From Hexactinellida sp. DTS-2022 (taxonomy: Eukaryota > Porifera > Hexactinellida), in the NCBI GenBank assembly GCA_028753945.1, contig JAPNXP010000013.1, forward strand, positions 4,837,501-4,901,500: 64,000 nucleotides of DNA, read 5' to 3'. The notes beneath the pieces are model-generated. The model ran no database searches. It was not told the DNA's origin and worked only from the letters and a program-made list of their open reading frames with translations. This document shows positions 1-8,727 of the stretch, piece after piece. The translations under genes and the position numbers were made by a program. The first letter of the stretch is position 1. Every line of letters starts with the position of its first letter.

Positions 1-44
1 GTGGGGCAACTTAGCCATTCGACAAATTAAAAATCTAATCTAAC

Positions 45-201
45 TACAGTAGAACCTCGTTAGTACGAACACGAAGGGACTGTCAAATGCGTTCGCCTTA
101 TCCGGTTTATTTGTATTGAATGGCTTTGAAGGGGAGTGAAATAGTGTTCATATTAACCGGAATTTCGTATCAACCGTGTTCGTATAACGAGGTTTACTGT
201 A
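45..201. repeat. MITE, family A (pogo/Tigger-like termini)
   Basis: A foldback element begins TACAGTAGAACCTCGTTAGT and ends with the imperfect inverse, GTTCGTATAACGAGGTTTAC plus TGTA. The interior carries the motif TTATCCGG. There is no coding capacity. Closely related copies lie at 24481, 30880, 34452, 45957, 49366 and 51747, so this is a dispersed family. Assignment to the pogo/Tigger superfamily rests on the terminal sequence style and the TA at each end. Confidence 0.8.
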
Positions 202-467
202 ACATTATAAGTAGAGCTCTATCTAAGTACTTTATGCCTCACAAGATTATACTATAGATCAGGTATGCTAGTGTAATTTCACTGGTGCTATCCATTGTCC
301 AAAACATAACTTGTAGAGAGCCTTTAAACAGGGGTCCACAAGATGTATTACGGTCAATGGGAGGGGGGTCCACAGATGTCTAATATTTACTATAGGTGAA
401 GAAATGGTTGGGAATCTCTGCTTTAACCAATGTATACCAATACAGTCACCATTACAGGAGTATAATG

Positions 468-953
468 CTACTCCTCAGCATAGGCTCTGGCTATCCTAAC
501 GTCCTCAGTGGGCTGATCCCCCGCGTCCGTTGGCACCAAACCGATTCTGTTAACGACGCCTAACCCGGCACACACTCGCCCGAATATAGTGTGCTTCCCG
601 TCCAGGTTCTGCGTGGGGCCTAGCGTTATGAAGAATTGACTCCCGTTAGTGTCGGGCCCGCTGTTAGCCATGGAGAGGATGCCCGCGCCCGTGTGCTTAA
701 GCTCAGCGTGTATTTCGTCCGGAAACGATTCTCCGTAAATGGAGCTGCCTCCCCTCCCGGTGCCTGTCGGGTCTCCCGTCTGTATCACGAAGTCCGGCAC
801 TATTCTGTGGAACCTGCAGTTGTCGTAGTATCCTTGGTGCGCCAGTGTTGCGAAGTTCTGACAGGTGCGCGGCGCGTGGTCCCAGTAGAGCTCGCAGGAC
901 ACCCGACCCATCGTGGTCTCCATGATAACGTAGCGGGGCGGAGCCTCAGTCAT
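468..953 (-). CDS. PPIL1: Spliceosomal cyclophilin PPIL1 (peptidyl-prolyl cis-trans isomerase)
   Basis: This intronless gene encodes 161 residues, essentially one cyclophilin domain and close to the usual 166 of PPIL1. The catalytic region FHRIVPDFVIQTGDPTGTGRGG contains the active-site Arg of FHR and the Gln of VIQ. MANSGPDTNGSQFFIT and LDGKHTIFGRV complete the pocket. Known PPIL1 is a nuclear isomerase of the activated spliceosome, bound to SKIP/SNW1. The usual cyclosporin-contact Trp in TQWLDGKH reads TQNLDGKH here, so drug affinity is probably reduced. The start is the first ATG, 951-953. The next gene upstream in the transcription direction is EMC2, 286 bases away. Confidence 0.95.
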   Translation of the reverse strand: MTEAPPRYVIMETTMGRVSCELYWDHAPRTCQNFATLAHQGYYDNCRFHRIVPDFVIQTGDPTGTGRGGSSIYGESFPDEIHAELKHTGAGILSMANSGPDTNGSQFFITLGPTQNLDGKHTIFGRVCAGLGVVNRIGLVPTDAGDQPTEDVRIARAYAEE

Positions 954-959
954 GCTATA

Positions 960-1174
960 AACAGTGCTGTAAAGGAAATGTAACTTGGTTATAATGTACT
1001 CCTTGGGAGAGGAAAATAAGTACGTACTAAGTTACTAACCGAGTTCAATCCTACATAGAAATACATACTACTGCTTTATAAACTAGTTAAAAAATAGTAG
1101 TACGTACTGTCATACAACAATACTAAGCCGAATTACGTTATAACCCATGTACGTTATAACAGAGTCCTACTGTA
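960..1174. repeat. MITE, family B
   Basis: This spacer element begins ACAGTGCTGT, contains TTGGTTATAATG and GTACGTACTA motifs, and ends with GAGTCCTACTGTA. It resembles the copies at 19432, 44500 and 56870 but is degenerate. It fills most of the PPIL1-EMC2 spacer. Confidence 0.6.
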
Positions 1175-1239
1175 TTTCACTGTACTATATTTCCAGTATT
1201 ACATTTGATATAGCTACAACTGATATAACCTAGCAGTGT

Positions 1240-2094
1240 CTATTTATCAAAATAACTGATTGCATTATGTAACATCCTCGCCCCCGCTTCGTTACCAGAT
1301 TCCGCATACATCTCCATTAGCCGCCCCTTAGCCCAGTCCACCATTCTCCTCTCCTTGCCCTGTAGACTCTGTTTAGTAGCTCTCGTTATAGAATAGAAAG
1401 TTAGAATAACCCCGTACATAGCTCGTGTGGAGTCCCGTTTGAGAGCCAGCACCTGTGTGTAGTGCTTAGCGGCGCTGTCCCAATGCTCCTCTCCCTTCGT
1501 GTAGCAAATCTCAGCGTACTTCAAGTGGTGCAGGTAGCTGAGTGGGTTGGTAAGAATCAACTCTTCTATGCAGAACCCTGCATTGTGCATATCAAGCTCT
1601 TGTGCGTACAAATCGCATAGCTCCAGCCAGCCCTCTGTGTCGCCCATAAACAGAGTCAGATACTTACACAGCTCTTGAATCGCCAGTTTTATTTGCCCTT
1701 TCGATTTGTGTAAAGACACCTTGCGTCTGCGACACCCCCTATTAAGCGGCTCCCTATTTATAGTGTCCTGATAAAGCGTGAGTGCCTCCTCTGTTAATCC
1801 CTGTGCTTCTAACAGCAAACCCTTTAGCATAAGGACACGAATGCTCTTAGGGAAGCGAGCAGACAGCTTAGAGAGAGCAGATTTAGTTATATCGTACTCA
1901 CTGCAGTCTAGAGAGGCTATAACAAGAGACTCGTATACCTCCCATACGGTCCCCCCCAGGCTGCCGGCGTGATGCGACACCAGGTGATTAGAGAGGGATA
2001 GGATACTCGCGTAGTTCTTCCTGTGCTTATTCTGCTCCTCCTGCAGATCTCTGTGCACTGAGCGCCAGTCAGAACCGATATACTGGTCGGACAT
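1240..2094 (-). CDS. EMC2: ER membrane protein complex subunit 2 (EMC2/TTC35)
   Basis: The intronless gene encodes 284 residues of tandem TPR helices. Diagnostic stretches are EALTLYQDTINREPLN, a CRRRKVSLHKSKG basic helix, and GFCIEELILTNPLSYLHHLK, all in the order seen in EMC2. Known function: EMC2 is the cytosolic TPR scaffold of the ER membrane insertase, which inserts tail-anchored and multi-pass proteins. There is no signal peptide or membrane segment, as expected. Length matches the family (about 297). The ATG at 2092-2094 is the only plausible start. Upstream at 2110-2137 there is a curious 28-base GTAAGT...TACTAAT...CAG arrangement in the 5' leader. Confidence 0.95.
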   Translation of the reverse strand: MSDQYIGSDWRSVHRDLQEEQNKHRKNYASILSLSNHLVSHHAGSLGGTVWEVYESLVIASLDCSEYDITKSALSKLSARFPKSIRVLMLKGLLLEAQGLTEEALTLYQDTINREPLNRGCRRRKVSLHKSKGQIKLAIQELCKYLTLFMGDTEGWLELCDLYAQELDMHNAGFCIEELILTNPLSYLHHLKYAEICYTKGEEHWDSAAKHYTQVLALKRDSTRAMYGVILTFYSITRATKQSLQGKERRMVDWAKGRLMEMYAESGNEAGARMLHNAISYFDK

Positions 2095-2411
2095 TTTAAC
2101 TAATATATACTGGGAAATAGTTCTATTAGTAACTTACCGTATTTTCCCGATAAGAGCCGGGCCAATAAAAATAATACCGTTAGTTGATAACTGAAGTGCA
2201 ATTTCTTTATTTAAGTAATTTTGGGATGTTTACTGTCGCTGAGAACCATTCAAATCACCCTAAATATTTTCGGGATTTTCAAAAAATTTGAGGGTAAATT
2301 GGGCCACAAAACACTAACCATTAGCGAAATGAGATTTCTTATTAATGAATACCACTTACTAAAATCAGCGAATAAATAGCAATGCAAGGCTTGGGGCTAC
2401 AGTTCTAACAA
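2095..2411. other. Spacer and leader between EMC2 and MUL1
   Basis: AT-rich spacer with no gene. On the minus strand, the EMC2 leader holds GTAAGT, TACTAAT and TTTCCCAG within 28 bases (2110-2137). This has the parts of an intron but is shorter than any intron deduced elsewhere in the window (minimum about 60). Confidence 0.5.
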
Positions 2412-3482
2412 TCAAGGAAAGTATATTTTCTCGAAGCTGGTTATTTTAGCTCTGCATATGGGACATTGTCCCTCCACCTTAGGAGCGCAGGCGAAACAAA
2501 GACAAGCGTGGTTGCAGCTCTTAACCAACAGCTGGACCGGCCGTTCGTAGCAAATAGAGCAAACAAGCGAGCCTTGAACAGGCGCTGTGGTCCCGGCATC
2601 CATTGTACCAGTTGTATCGAGTGGGAGCTCAAGTACGAACTCTGGTTCTTCTCTGGCTGCAGCGAGGTGCGCGTACACGATTCTATAATAACGGATTATG
2701 CAGTATGTTAGCATAAAACCGAGTCCTACGCCTAAACATATTGTGAGTGTTTTGAGTAGTTTGACATTCAATATTTTCATATTTAGGAACTCTTCGTATG
2801 GCAAACCAGTGCATTGGAAAGTGAATGGCGACTGTGGCTTGCTTACGCGTAATATAGGCTTAATTCCGTCCAAATCTCTTGTCACCTTTCCACAGAATAA
2901 AACTGGTGAACCGACTTTTAGCATGTTTTCAATACGCTTGTAACCGACAACCACTTCGCTCTGAAGAATATTGTCGAGTATTTTCTTTAGCATTGGGTCA
3001 TCAGTTGGCTCTGTAAAGTTAGACACCTGTTTCAACAGCTGGTATTGCTTGCACTCAGGGAAATCCTGTACATAAACCCTTGTGCTATTATTCGGGTCCA
3101 CTAAGTGCATTGGAACATTGCTCTTATAGGCCGCGTGGAGACTGCTGCCCATGTCCCAGGTACGGGTTATTACGTTCCAAATCTTCTTAAGTTTCCACGT
3201 CTTGAGCTCCCTGACTACTCCCTTGGTGTAAGGGTCATACAGGCTGTGTATTGGCGTAGAACTGGGGTGAACCTCTCCTCCGACAATCGCGAAAGGAAAT
3301 TCCGTGTCCCAGTCAGCTGAGAGTTGCTGAAAATCGCAGATTCTAGGCGCGTACTGGATATGGTTCAAATCGCTCTGATGCAATTGAAGAACTTTTGAAG
3401 AAAGGTAGTAAGCTCCCCAAGTCACGCCAGTTGTCAATAGAAGGGGTAGACTGTCTTCTATGAATTCTTTCAGAATATCCAT
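2412..3482 (-). CDS. MUL1: Mitochondrial E3 ubiquitin/SUMO ligase MUL1 (MAPL)
   Basis: The 356-residue product has the MUL1 layout: a short N-terminal hydrophobic segment, a long intermembrane GIDE/BAM-type domain, a second membrane segment (about 246-265, TICLGVGLGFMLTYCIIRYY) and a C-terminal C3HC4 RING. The RING starts at about residue 308 (CSICYERPVQ), continues with SCNHACLCFAC, and ends CPIC. Known MUL1 sits in the mitochondrial outer membrane and ubiquitinates mitofusin and other targets. Length equals human MUL1 (352). No intron is present. Its ATG lies 99 bases after the O-fucosyltransferase stop, and a TTTTCTAG acceptor-like site sits about 20 bases before the ATG, so a leader splice or operon is possible. 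Confidence 0.93.
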   Translation of the reverse strand: MDILKEFIEDSLPLLLTTGVTWGAYYLSSKVLQLHQSDLNHIQYAPRICDFQQLSADWDTEFPFAIVGGEVHPSSTPIHSLYDPYTKGVVRELKTWKLKKIWNVITRTWDMGSSLHAAYKSNVPMHLVDPNNSTRVYVQDFPECKQYQLLKQVSNFTEPTDDPMLKKILDNILQSEVVVGYKRIENMLKVGSPVLFCGKVTRDLDGIKPILRVSKPQSPFTFQCTGLPYEEFLNMKILNVKLLKTLTICLGVGLGFMLTYCIIRYYRIVYAHLAAAREEPEFVLELPLDTTGTMDAGTTAPVQGSLVCSICYERPVQLLVKSCNHACLCFACAPKVEGQCPICRAKITSFEKIYFP

Positions 3483-3581
3483 GGTTACAACCCATAATAG
3501 CTCATAACTAGAAAATATAATTTACGAATTGTTTAAATTAAATAAATAAGGAGACAGTTAGTTAAATTTTTTTCAAAATTT

Positions 3582-4835
3582 TTAGTTAAAATATTTTGAA
3601 ACTATGCTATCAAGGTAATGCTGTATATAATAAAAATAAAAGTGTTTCATATATAGCCCATCTTTCACAGGGATTTCTCCTCTAATTCTGTTCACATAGT
3701 ATGTGAGTGTACTTTGGTTGCTAGGTATAAAAACAGAGCTGTGAACACATACCAACTGCTCATGGATACCGAGTAGTGTGTTATGGAATGCAAGTGGAAA
3801 GTTGTTGAAGTGTATTAGAGGTGTAAGTGAAGTGGAATTGATACATTGATATGAACTGAAGTGATCGAAAAATTCCTTTTCAAGCAAATCGGTTGCTATG
3901 TAAAGCAAGCTTCCTAATTTGCAACCTAAATCCTCTGCTAGCTGCAAATAAAATTCCCACGTGAGATACGATCTGGAGTAGCCGGTTCTACGAGCGTGAA
4001 TGCAGCAATAATTCGCGGGGAAATCTGAAATAAAAGTGTCAACAGTCGCGAGAATATCCGGATGGTATCTAATGTAACTTGAAATCCAATGTTGGGAAGC
4101 GAGAGCTAAATCCTCGCTGAAAAACCGCACATCTATTGCGAATAGTGTACCCTCTGAAAAATAGAGTAAATCCGAATTGTCATTTGACAAATCTGGGAAA
4201 ATATACCGCAAAATCGGAACAGAATTATCTGAGTTAGCCAGAGTCGATTTGCATTTGCCTAACATATCCTTCTTTTCACGAAAAAATTGATTTTCGATAA
4301 TAATCTCCTCTAGAGGTGTTACCGCCCGTCGATCCACCCAGTACCCATACGCCACACTGTGACACACCTCGTTTCGCGACAAGTGAGAAAAATCGCGGAG
4401 AAACTCGCTATGCGGCTTTATATTCTCTATAATAGGAACCAAATTCGAGAGGTGATGCAAATCAATAATCTTTGAGATCGGCAGTAGGTTTGATTTGCCC
4501 ATAAGATTATAGGCTTCGTAACCTTTTATTTTCAAATTTCTTGTCATATCTTGGCCTAGGGGGTGCTCAGAAACCGGATGTACGATTAGGGTGCGGTTTA
4601 AAAGTTTCGCGAAAACAACCGCGTGTTCTAAAACAATTCTCTGATTATTCCAGCCTTGACCTCCAGGCTGGTAACTCAGGAATTTCAAACCAGCTTTATT
4701 AACTGGAGAAGATAACCCATGGTGCAAAACGTATACTGTATTACGTAAAGTAAATGCCTTGATTAGCAAAAATATGAGAATAAATATACAAAATATAATG
4801 AAGGGCTTTATAGCTTGTTTGTGTATAATTTTCAT
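3582..4835 (-). CDS. O-fucosyltransferase-like type II membrane glycosyltransferase
   Basis: The 417-residue product opens with a cytosolic stub and one signal-anchor (about 12-31), so it should face the Golgi/ER lumen. GGQGWNNQRIVLEHAV near residue 60 matches the N-terminal donor-site loop of GDP-fucose protein O-fucosyltransferases. CIHARRTG near 278 matches their HxRR nucleotide-binding motif. LLYIATD and QLVCVHSSVFIPSNQSTLTY fit the C-terminal Rossmann half with its ...STF/L-Y signature. The family is clear but the exact acceptor substrate is not. It is intronless. A near-copy of its 3' end is found at about 50081-50185 inside ATG4 intron 6. Confidence 0.8.
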   Translation of the reverse strand: MKIIHKQAIKPFIIFCIFILIFLLIKAFTLRNTVYVLHHGLSSPVNKAGLKFLSYQPGGQGWNNQRIVLEHAVVFAKLLNRTLIVHPVSEHPLGQDMTRNLKIKGYEAYNLMGKSNLLPISKIIDLHHLSNLVPIIENIKPHSEFLRDFSHLSRNEVCHSVAYGYWVDRRAVTPLEEIIIENQFFREKKDMLGKCKSTLANSDNSVPILRYIFPDLSNDNSDLLYFSEGTLFAIDVRFFSEDLALASQHWISSYIRYHPDILATVDTFISDFPANYCCIHARRTGYSRSYLTWEFYLQLAEDLGCKLGSLLYIATDLLEKEFFDHFSSYQCINSTSLTPLIHFNNFPLAFHNTLLGIHEQLVCVHSSVFIPSNQSTLTYYVNRIRGEIPVKDGLYMKHFYFYYIQHYLDSIVSKYFN

Positions 4836-5667
4836 ATTACATAAAGCTACATCCGTTTTCCTGCAAACATGATCAAATTACGGCAATGAATACTGTATGA
4901 GAAAATAGAACTAAAATCTACACATGTGGTTTATTAAAATTCCCAATTGCAAAGTTCGCTAAACTTGTCAACGTTGTATATAATACTAGCAATAATTATT
5001 CAAGCCACAACATAATTCCATAATGACTCGGAAATATATTTGTTTAAGAGGAAATGGATTAATTATGTCAGCACTTGCTTTAACGTAGAATGTCATGCGA
5101 TCTAAGTTTTATGAAAGTACGTATATTCCTTCCATCAATTTAACTGAATTCGTGGATCTTTTTGTTTCAATTCTATACAAATTATAAATTTAGCCCGATA
5201 AATCAAAACTAATACAATTTTGGTTAGAATTTCTTACGAAGGAAATAATAATTAATAATGTCAATGTATGACTAGATCATTTTCTAAAGCACAAGATTAA
5301 CCGTAATCTATTATTTAAAAATCGAGTTTGCAATTCCAATAAACAAATGAATATGTTTTCATTGTTTTGCCACTAAATCAGCCATAATTATAATTATATT
5401 ATAATTTAGTAGGGTAAATTCAGTATAGAAATATTGTGGACATGGGTAAATTTAGGTAAATCACGTTATACTGTGGTGTATTCGCCACACAATCGCTTAT
5501 TCATTGTCTATGAGATGACTACAGCATTATGAATTATGTTAATTCTATTTTAAATACAAAATATAAATCGAGTTCATGCATTAATCAGTAAATTAAAGTA
5601 ACGAACAATATCCTGATTAGATAAATCTAAAATAAATCAATTACAAAGCTTGATAGATGTCTTCCAT
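4836..5667. other. AT-rich intergenic spacer
   Basis: About 830 bases of AT-rich DNA with stops in all frames and no recognisable gene. It must hold the O-fucosyltransferase promoter and the TMEM161 3' end. No MITE terminus was seen. Confidence 0.6.
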
Positions 5668-6978
5668 CTAATCTTTCGATTCAATATAGTTTTGATAGAA
5701 AAGAGATATAGTACCACTGCACATACTGGTTAGGCAGCACCACCAACAGTAGAACACGCAAGTGTGGAAGAGACACGTGTAAATAGCAGTCGAAAATGAG
5801 GCTAAAAACCAAGCAGACAACCCGAAACATAGAACGAAACAAGGCAATAAACTACATTGTATAGCTACTACACTAATATATGAATTTGGAAGTATTAGAG
5901 TTGAGTAGAGGAGAATAGCGTTAATGCGAGAATTCTTACTTTGTAGCGAACATAAAATATCTTTCGGTCGTTCAAGGAAAGCTTGAATATACGCACGGCA
6001 GGAAATAATTCGAATGCAAACAACTAAAGGTAAAGAAATATTCCGAATAAACAAAAAGGTTTGTAAGTCTAAAACTCCATGAGAACCTCCAACAAGCATT
6101 TCTCTTCCACACATAGGAATCCAGAACATACAAGGAAATACTGGCAGCCAAAATACCAACTGATACCACAGGTAACTAAGGAAATTCCTATTGCACATTT
6201 GAATACATCTAGTGTGGGAAATAGCGACACGGTTACTAGGAAACAGAAATATCATTCCTAAAAATGCTGAGAAGATTGATATGGCAAAACGTATAGAATA
6301 TGCGTACTTGAGTTCTAATTCGGTAGCATTGTTAGTCAAATTTAAATCTTTGAGAATTGAGAATAATGAACTCTCCAAATCACCAATGTTTAACTCCACG
6401 CGAGTTGAAGGAACAGTGGTGACCACAAGAGACAACAAAAAGTAAATAAGACCAAACAGAATACACAAAGACCACTCGTGACTTAGAGATTCTGAAAAAT
6501 AAATAATCAAAAGCTTTGTAGAACGATAAACCAGATTCAATAGCAAACCCAGTAACCAGAATAGAGCTAAGTTGAGCTGACTCTCTTCATTTGAGGGAAA
6601 TAAATAAAATAATATTTGAGTTAGAATTGCAACTAAAAAAGTAAGGAAACATGCATCAATTTGTGTTGTAAAGTCTTCAAAATGGTCTGTTTCTATCAAG
6701 AATCTGTAGGATAGTATTTGTTTGAATAGTTTAACCTCGCGAATGCTGTCAATAGTAAAATTGAGTTTTGAAGAAATAGATTCCAAACTTTGGTTATTAA
6801 TTTTCTTAGACTTCTTTTGTTCGGTATTTTGTTCAAAAATTGAATCCAAAGAAGGGTAGAAAAGATAGAGTTTACCACTGGTTAGGAACCACTGGGCTAA
6901 CGAATAGCTTTTTCCAAGTTTTCTGTATAGCAGCACAACCAATATTGTGAACCCAATTTGTATTCCGAAAAAACGCAT
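5668..6978 (-). CDS. TMEM161: TMEM161 family multi-pass membrane protein
   Basis: The product is 436 residues from the ATG at 6976-6978; an in-frame TTG further upstream is not a credible start. It opens MRFFGIQIGFTILVVLLYRK, the N-terminal helix typical of TMEM161A/B. It then has SLAQWFLTSGKLYLF, a hydrophilic loop, and about eight hydrophobic segments including FLTFLVAILTQILFYLF and LALFWLLGLLLNLVY. Length fits the family (about 480). Known members are poorly understood; TMEM161B modulates membrane excitability in vertebrates. There is no intron. No second protein family fits as well. Confidence 0.85.
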   Translation of the reverse strand: MRFFGIQIGFTILVVLLYRKLGKSYSLAQWFLTSGKLYLFYPSLDSIFEQNTEQKKSKKINNQSLESISSKLNFTIDSIREVKLFKQILSYRFLIETDHFEDFTTQIDACFLTFLVAILTQILFYLFPSNEESQLNLALFWLLGLLLNLVYRSTKLLIIYFSESLSHEWSLCILFGLIYFLLSLVVTTVPSTRVELNIGDLESSLFSILKDLNLTNNATELELKYAYSIRFAISIFSAFLGMIFLFPSNRVAISHTRCIQMCNRNFLSYLWYQLVFWLPVFPCMFWIPMCGREMLVGGSHGVLDLQTFLFIRNISLPLVVCIRIISCRAYIQAFLERPKDILCSLQSKNSRINAILLYSTLILPNSYISVVAIQCSLLPCFVLCFGLSAWFLASFSTAIYTCLFHTCVFYCWWCCLTSMCSGTISLFYQNYIESKD

Positions 6979-7647
6979 ATTATCTAATAAATTTAACAAG
7001 TTTTACATACGTATGGACCATGCCAATTGAATTCTGTGAAGTTTAAATTAGAGCATAATTGTTGCCCGCAGTCACCTGATAGCACCACAATGCGATGGAT
7101 GATTTTACAAACGAATTAACTTAGTACGTGGGATCTAATATATATTATCATGACTCGTATATGGTGTGGCATAAAATACACGTGGCGGTCACACTGTATT
7201 ACTGGACTATTAATCATCCACGTGTGGTTAATATTATTAGAAAATAGTAAGATTGGTGCGTGTGTGTGTGCTATAATGAAGATGTCATGAATTAATTAAA
7301 TATTTGGTAAGTGTGATTACTTGTATCATTAATGATCTGACGAATTGTCAGATTAAGTATTAAATTAGAGATAAATGACCGGGTTAATTAATCTAGAACT
7401 TTTTCTGGAAAATAATATTAGAATTTGCCAACCTGGCAACTTGTAATTTCACTATTTCAGGAAGTATTATTTTGTATTTTTACCGCTTTGCTTTGTAGAA
7501 TACTAAGAGACTAGATTACTAATAATAATATATTTTAATGAGTTTTGTAAGAAGATTGGATTTCAAAAGTGATGATATTAAAATACACAAATAAAGTATA
7601 ATGAAATACAAGTTAAGTCTGCATTTTAAAACTGTCAAACATAGAAA
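6979..7647. other. AT-rich intergenic spacer
   Basis: No ORF of note. It contains a GTGTGTGTGT run near 7260 and several TTAATTAA stretches. Nothing else is supported. Confidence 0.5.
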
Positions 7648-8727
7648 TTAATTTGTTGACTCGGGAGATAAGTCAACTGAGTTTGTTCCTTTGATTGTGA
7701 AGCTGACTGGTGAATAGCTGGACATGTCTAGTTGGTTTTGCAAGATAACATAATCAGTTGCGCTGGGTACTATTTGTGCGTCTGCTTGGTAGGGAATTAG
7801 CTGAGCTAACTGAGGGTAGGCTATGACCTGAGGAACTACCATTTCGTTTTTAGGAGATTTAGTTACACCTTTTGTTGTAACGTATTTGTATGGAGAGTTC
7901 GACAGTTGTACGCGGCTTCTTCTCGGCCGCCTGCAAACCTCATTTATGCTCATTTTGCATTTCTTCCAAATATTTTTTACATTTTCTGAGTTGCAGTCCA
8001 TTTTGTAAGCATAGCAGACTGCTTGTTTTATAAGGTCGAGACGGTGTGTGTCTAATTTATTGATGGCCCTGCCTGGAATTGAGGTCCTGCCAGTAATGTT
8101 TGATGTAGACAACTCTTCTTTCGTGAACATTTTCTGCGCTAGTCTAGCTGCGAAATGTGCCTCGTTGTGAGCGGTCGCTAGACATTTCTGTATCGTGCTC
8201 GAACTGACTCCACGCGTGATGTTAGCAGAAATGTAGGAACAAATGTCGTTCGAGAAATCATAAATCGTATCTGTGTAGACACTAGAGTACACGCTAACAC
8301 CATTCATCTCCTCCTGTTTTACAGCTGGAATTGATTCGTTCTCGCCCGAATTATCGGATTCGTAAGCGACTGAGTTCTCAGTGGAGTCCGTAGTAGGCTC
8401 GACTTTCATGTCCTCAGACTGAATTTGGTTTGGTGCATTGATGTATACCTGTGTGGGTATTAGTATTTCTGGCGAAGTTCGCATGGTTTCAATTATGCTA
8501 ACAACGGGTATATTGGTGTGCGGGTCTATTAGCAATTGCGCTGCTTGTGACTGGTTAAAAAGGGAGTTTATGATAGAATAATTATTCTCGTAATAGACTA
8601 GTTTTTGTCTGAGAATAATGTTATCACGTTCCATGCTAGATAGCTTATCTTTACATGTCTCAAGCTCGCATTCTTTTAGCTCGCATTTGGGACAAGATTC
8701 AGCTTCAACTTCTATAATTTGATCCAT
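7648..8727 (-). CDS. BEN-domain nuclear protein (BANP/BEND-like)
   Basis: The product is 359 residues from the ATG at 8725-8727, which follows a TTTTCTTCAG acceptor-like leader. N-terminus: CPKCELKECELETCK followed by a short coiled coil (about 20-48). Residues about 187-267 form a BEN domain: HFAARLAQKMFTKEELSTSN, then the basic ITGR turn, a central helix, and WKKCKMSINEVCRRPRR at its end. BEN domains bind DNA and recruit chromatin repressors. MKVE (107) and VKQE (137) fit the SUMOylation consensus. The domain end resembles BANP most, but flanking regions do not settle orthology. Intronless coding region. Confidence 0.8.
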   Translation of the reverse strand: MDQIIEVEAESCPKCELKECELETCKDKLSSMERDNIILRQKLVYYENNYSIINSLFNQSQAAQLLIDPHTNIPVVSIIETMRTSPEILIPTQVYINAPNQIQSEDMKVEPTTDSTENSVAYESDNSGENESIPAVKQEEMNGVSVYSSVYTDTIYDFSNDICSYISANITRGVSSSTIQKCLATAHNEAHFAARLAQKMFTKEELSTSNITGRTSIPGRAINKLDTHRLDLIKQAVCYAYKMDCNSENVKNIWKKCKMSINEVCRRPRRSRVQLSNSPYKYVTTKGVTKSPKNEMVVPQVIAYPQLAQLIPYQADAQIVPSATDYVILQNQLDMSSYSPVSFTIKGTNSVDLSPESTN

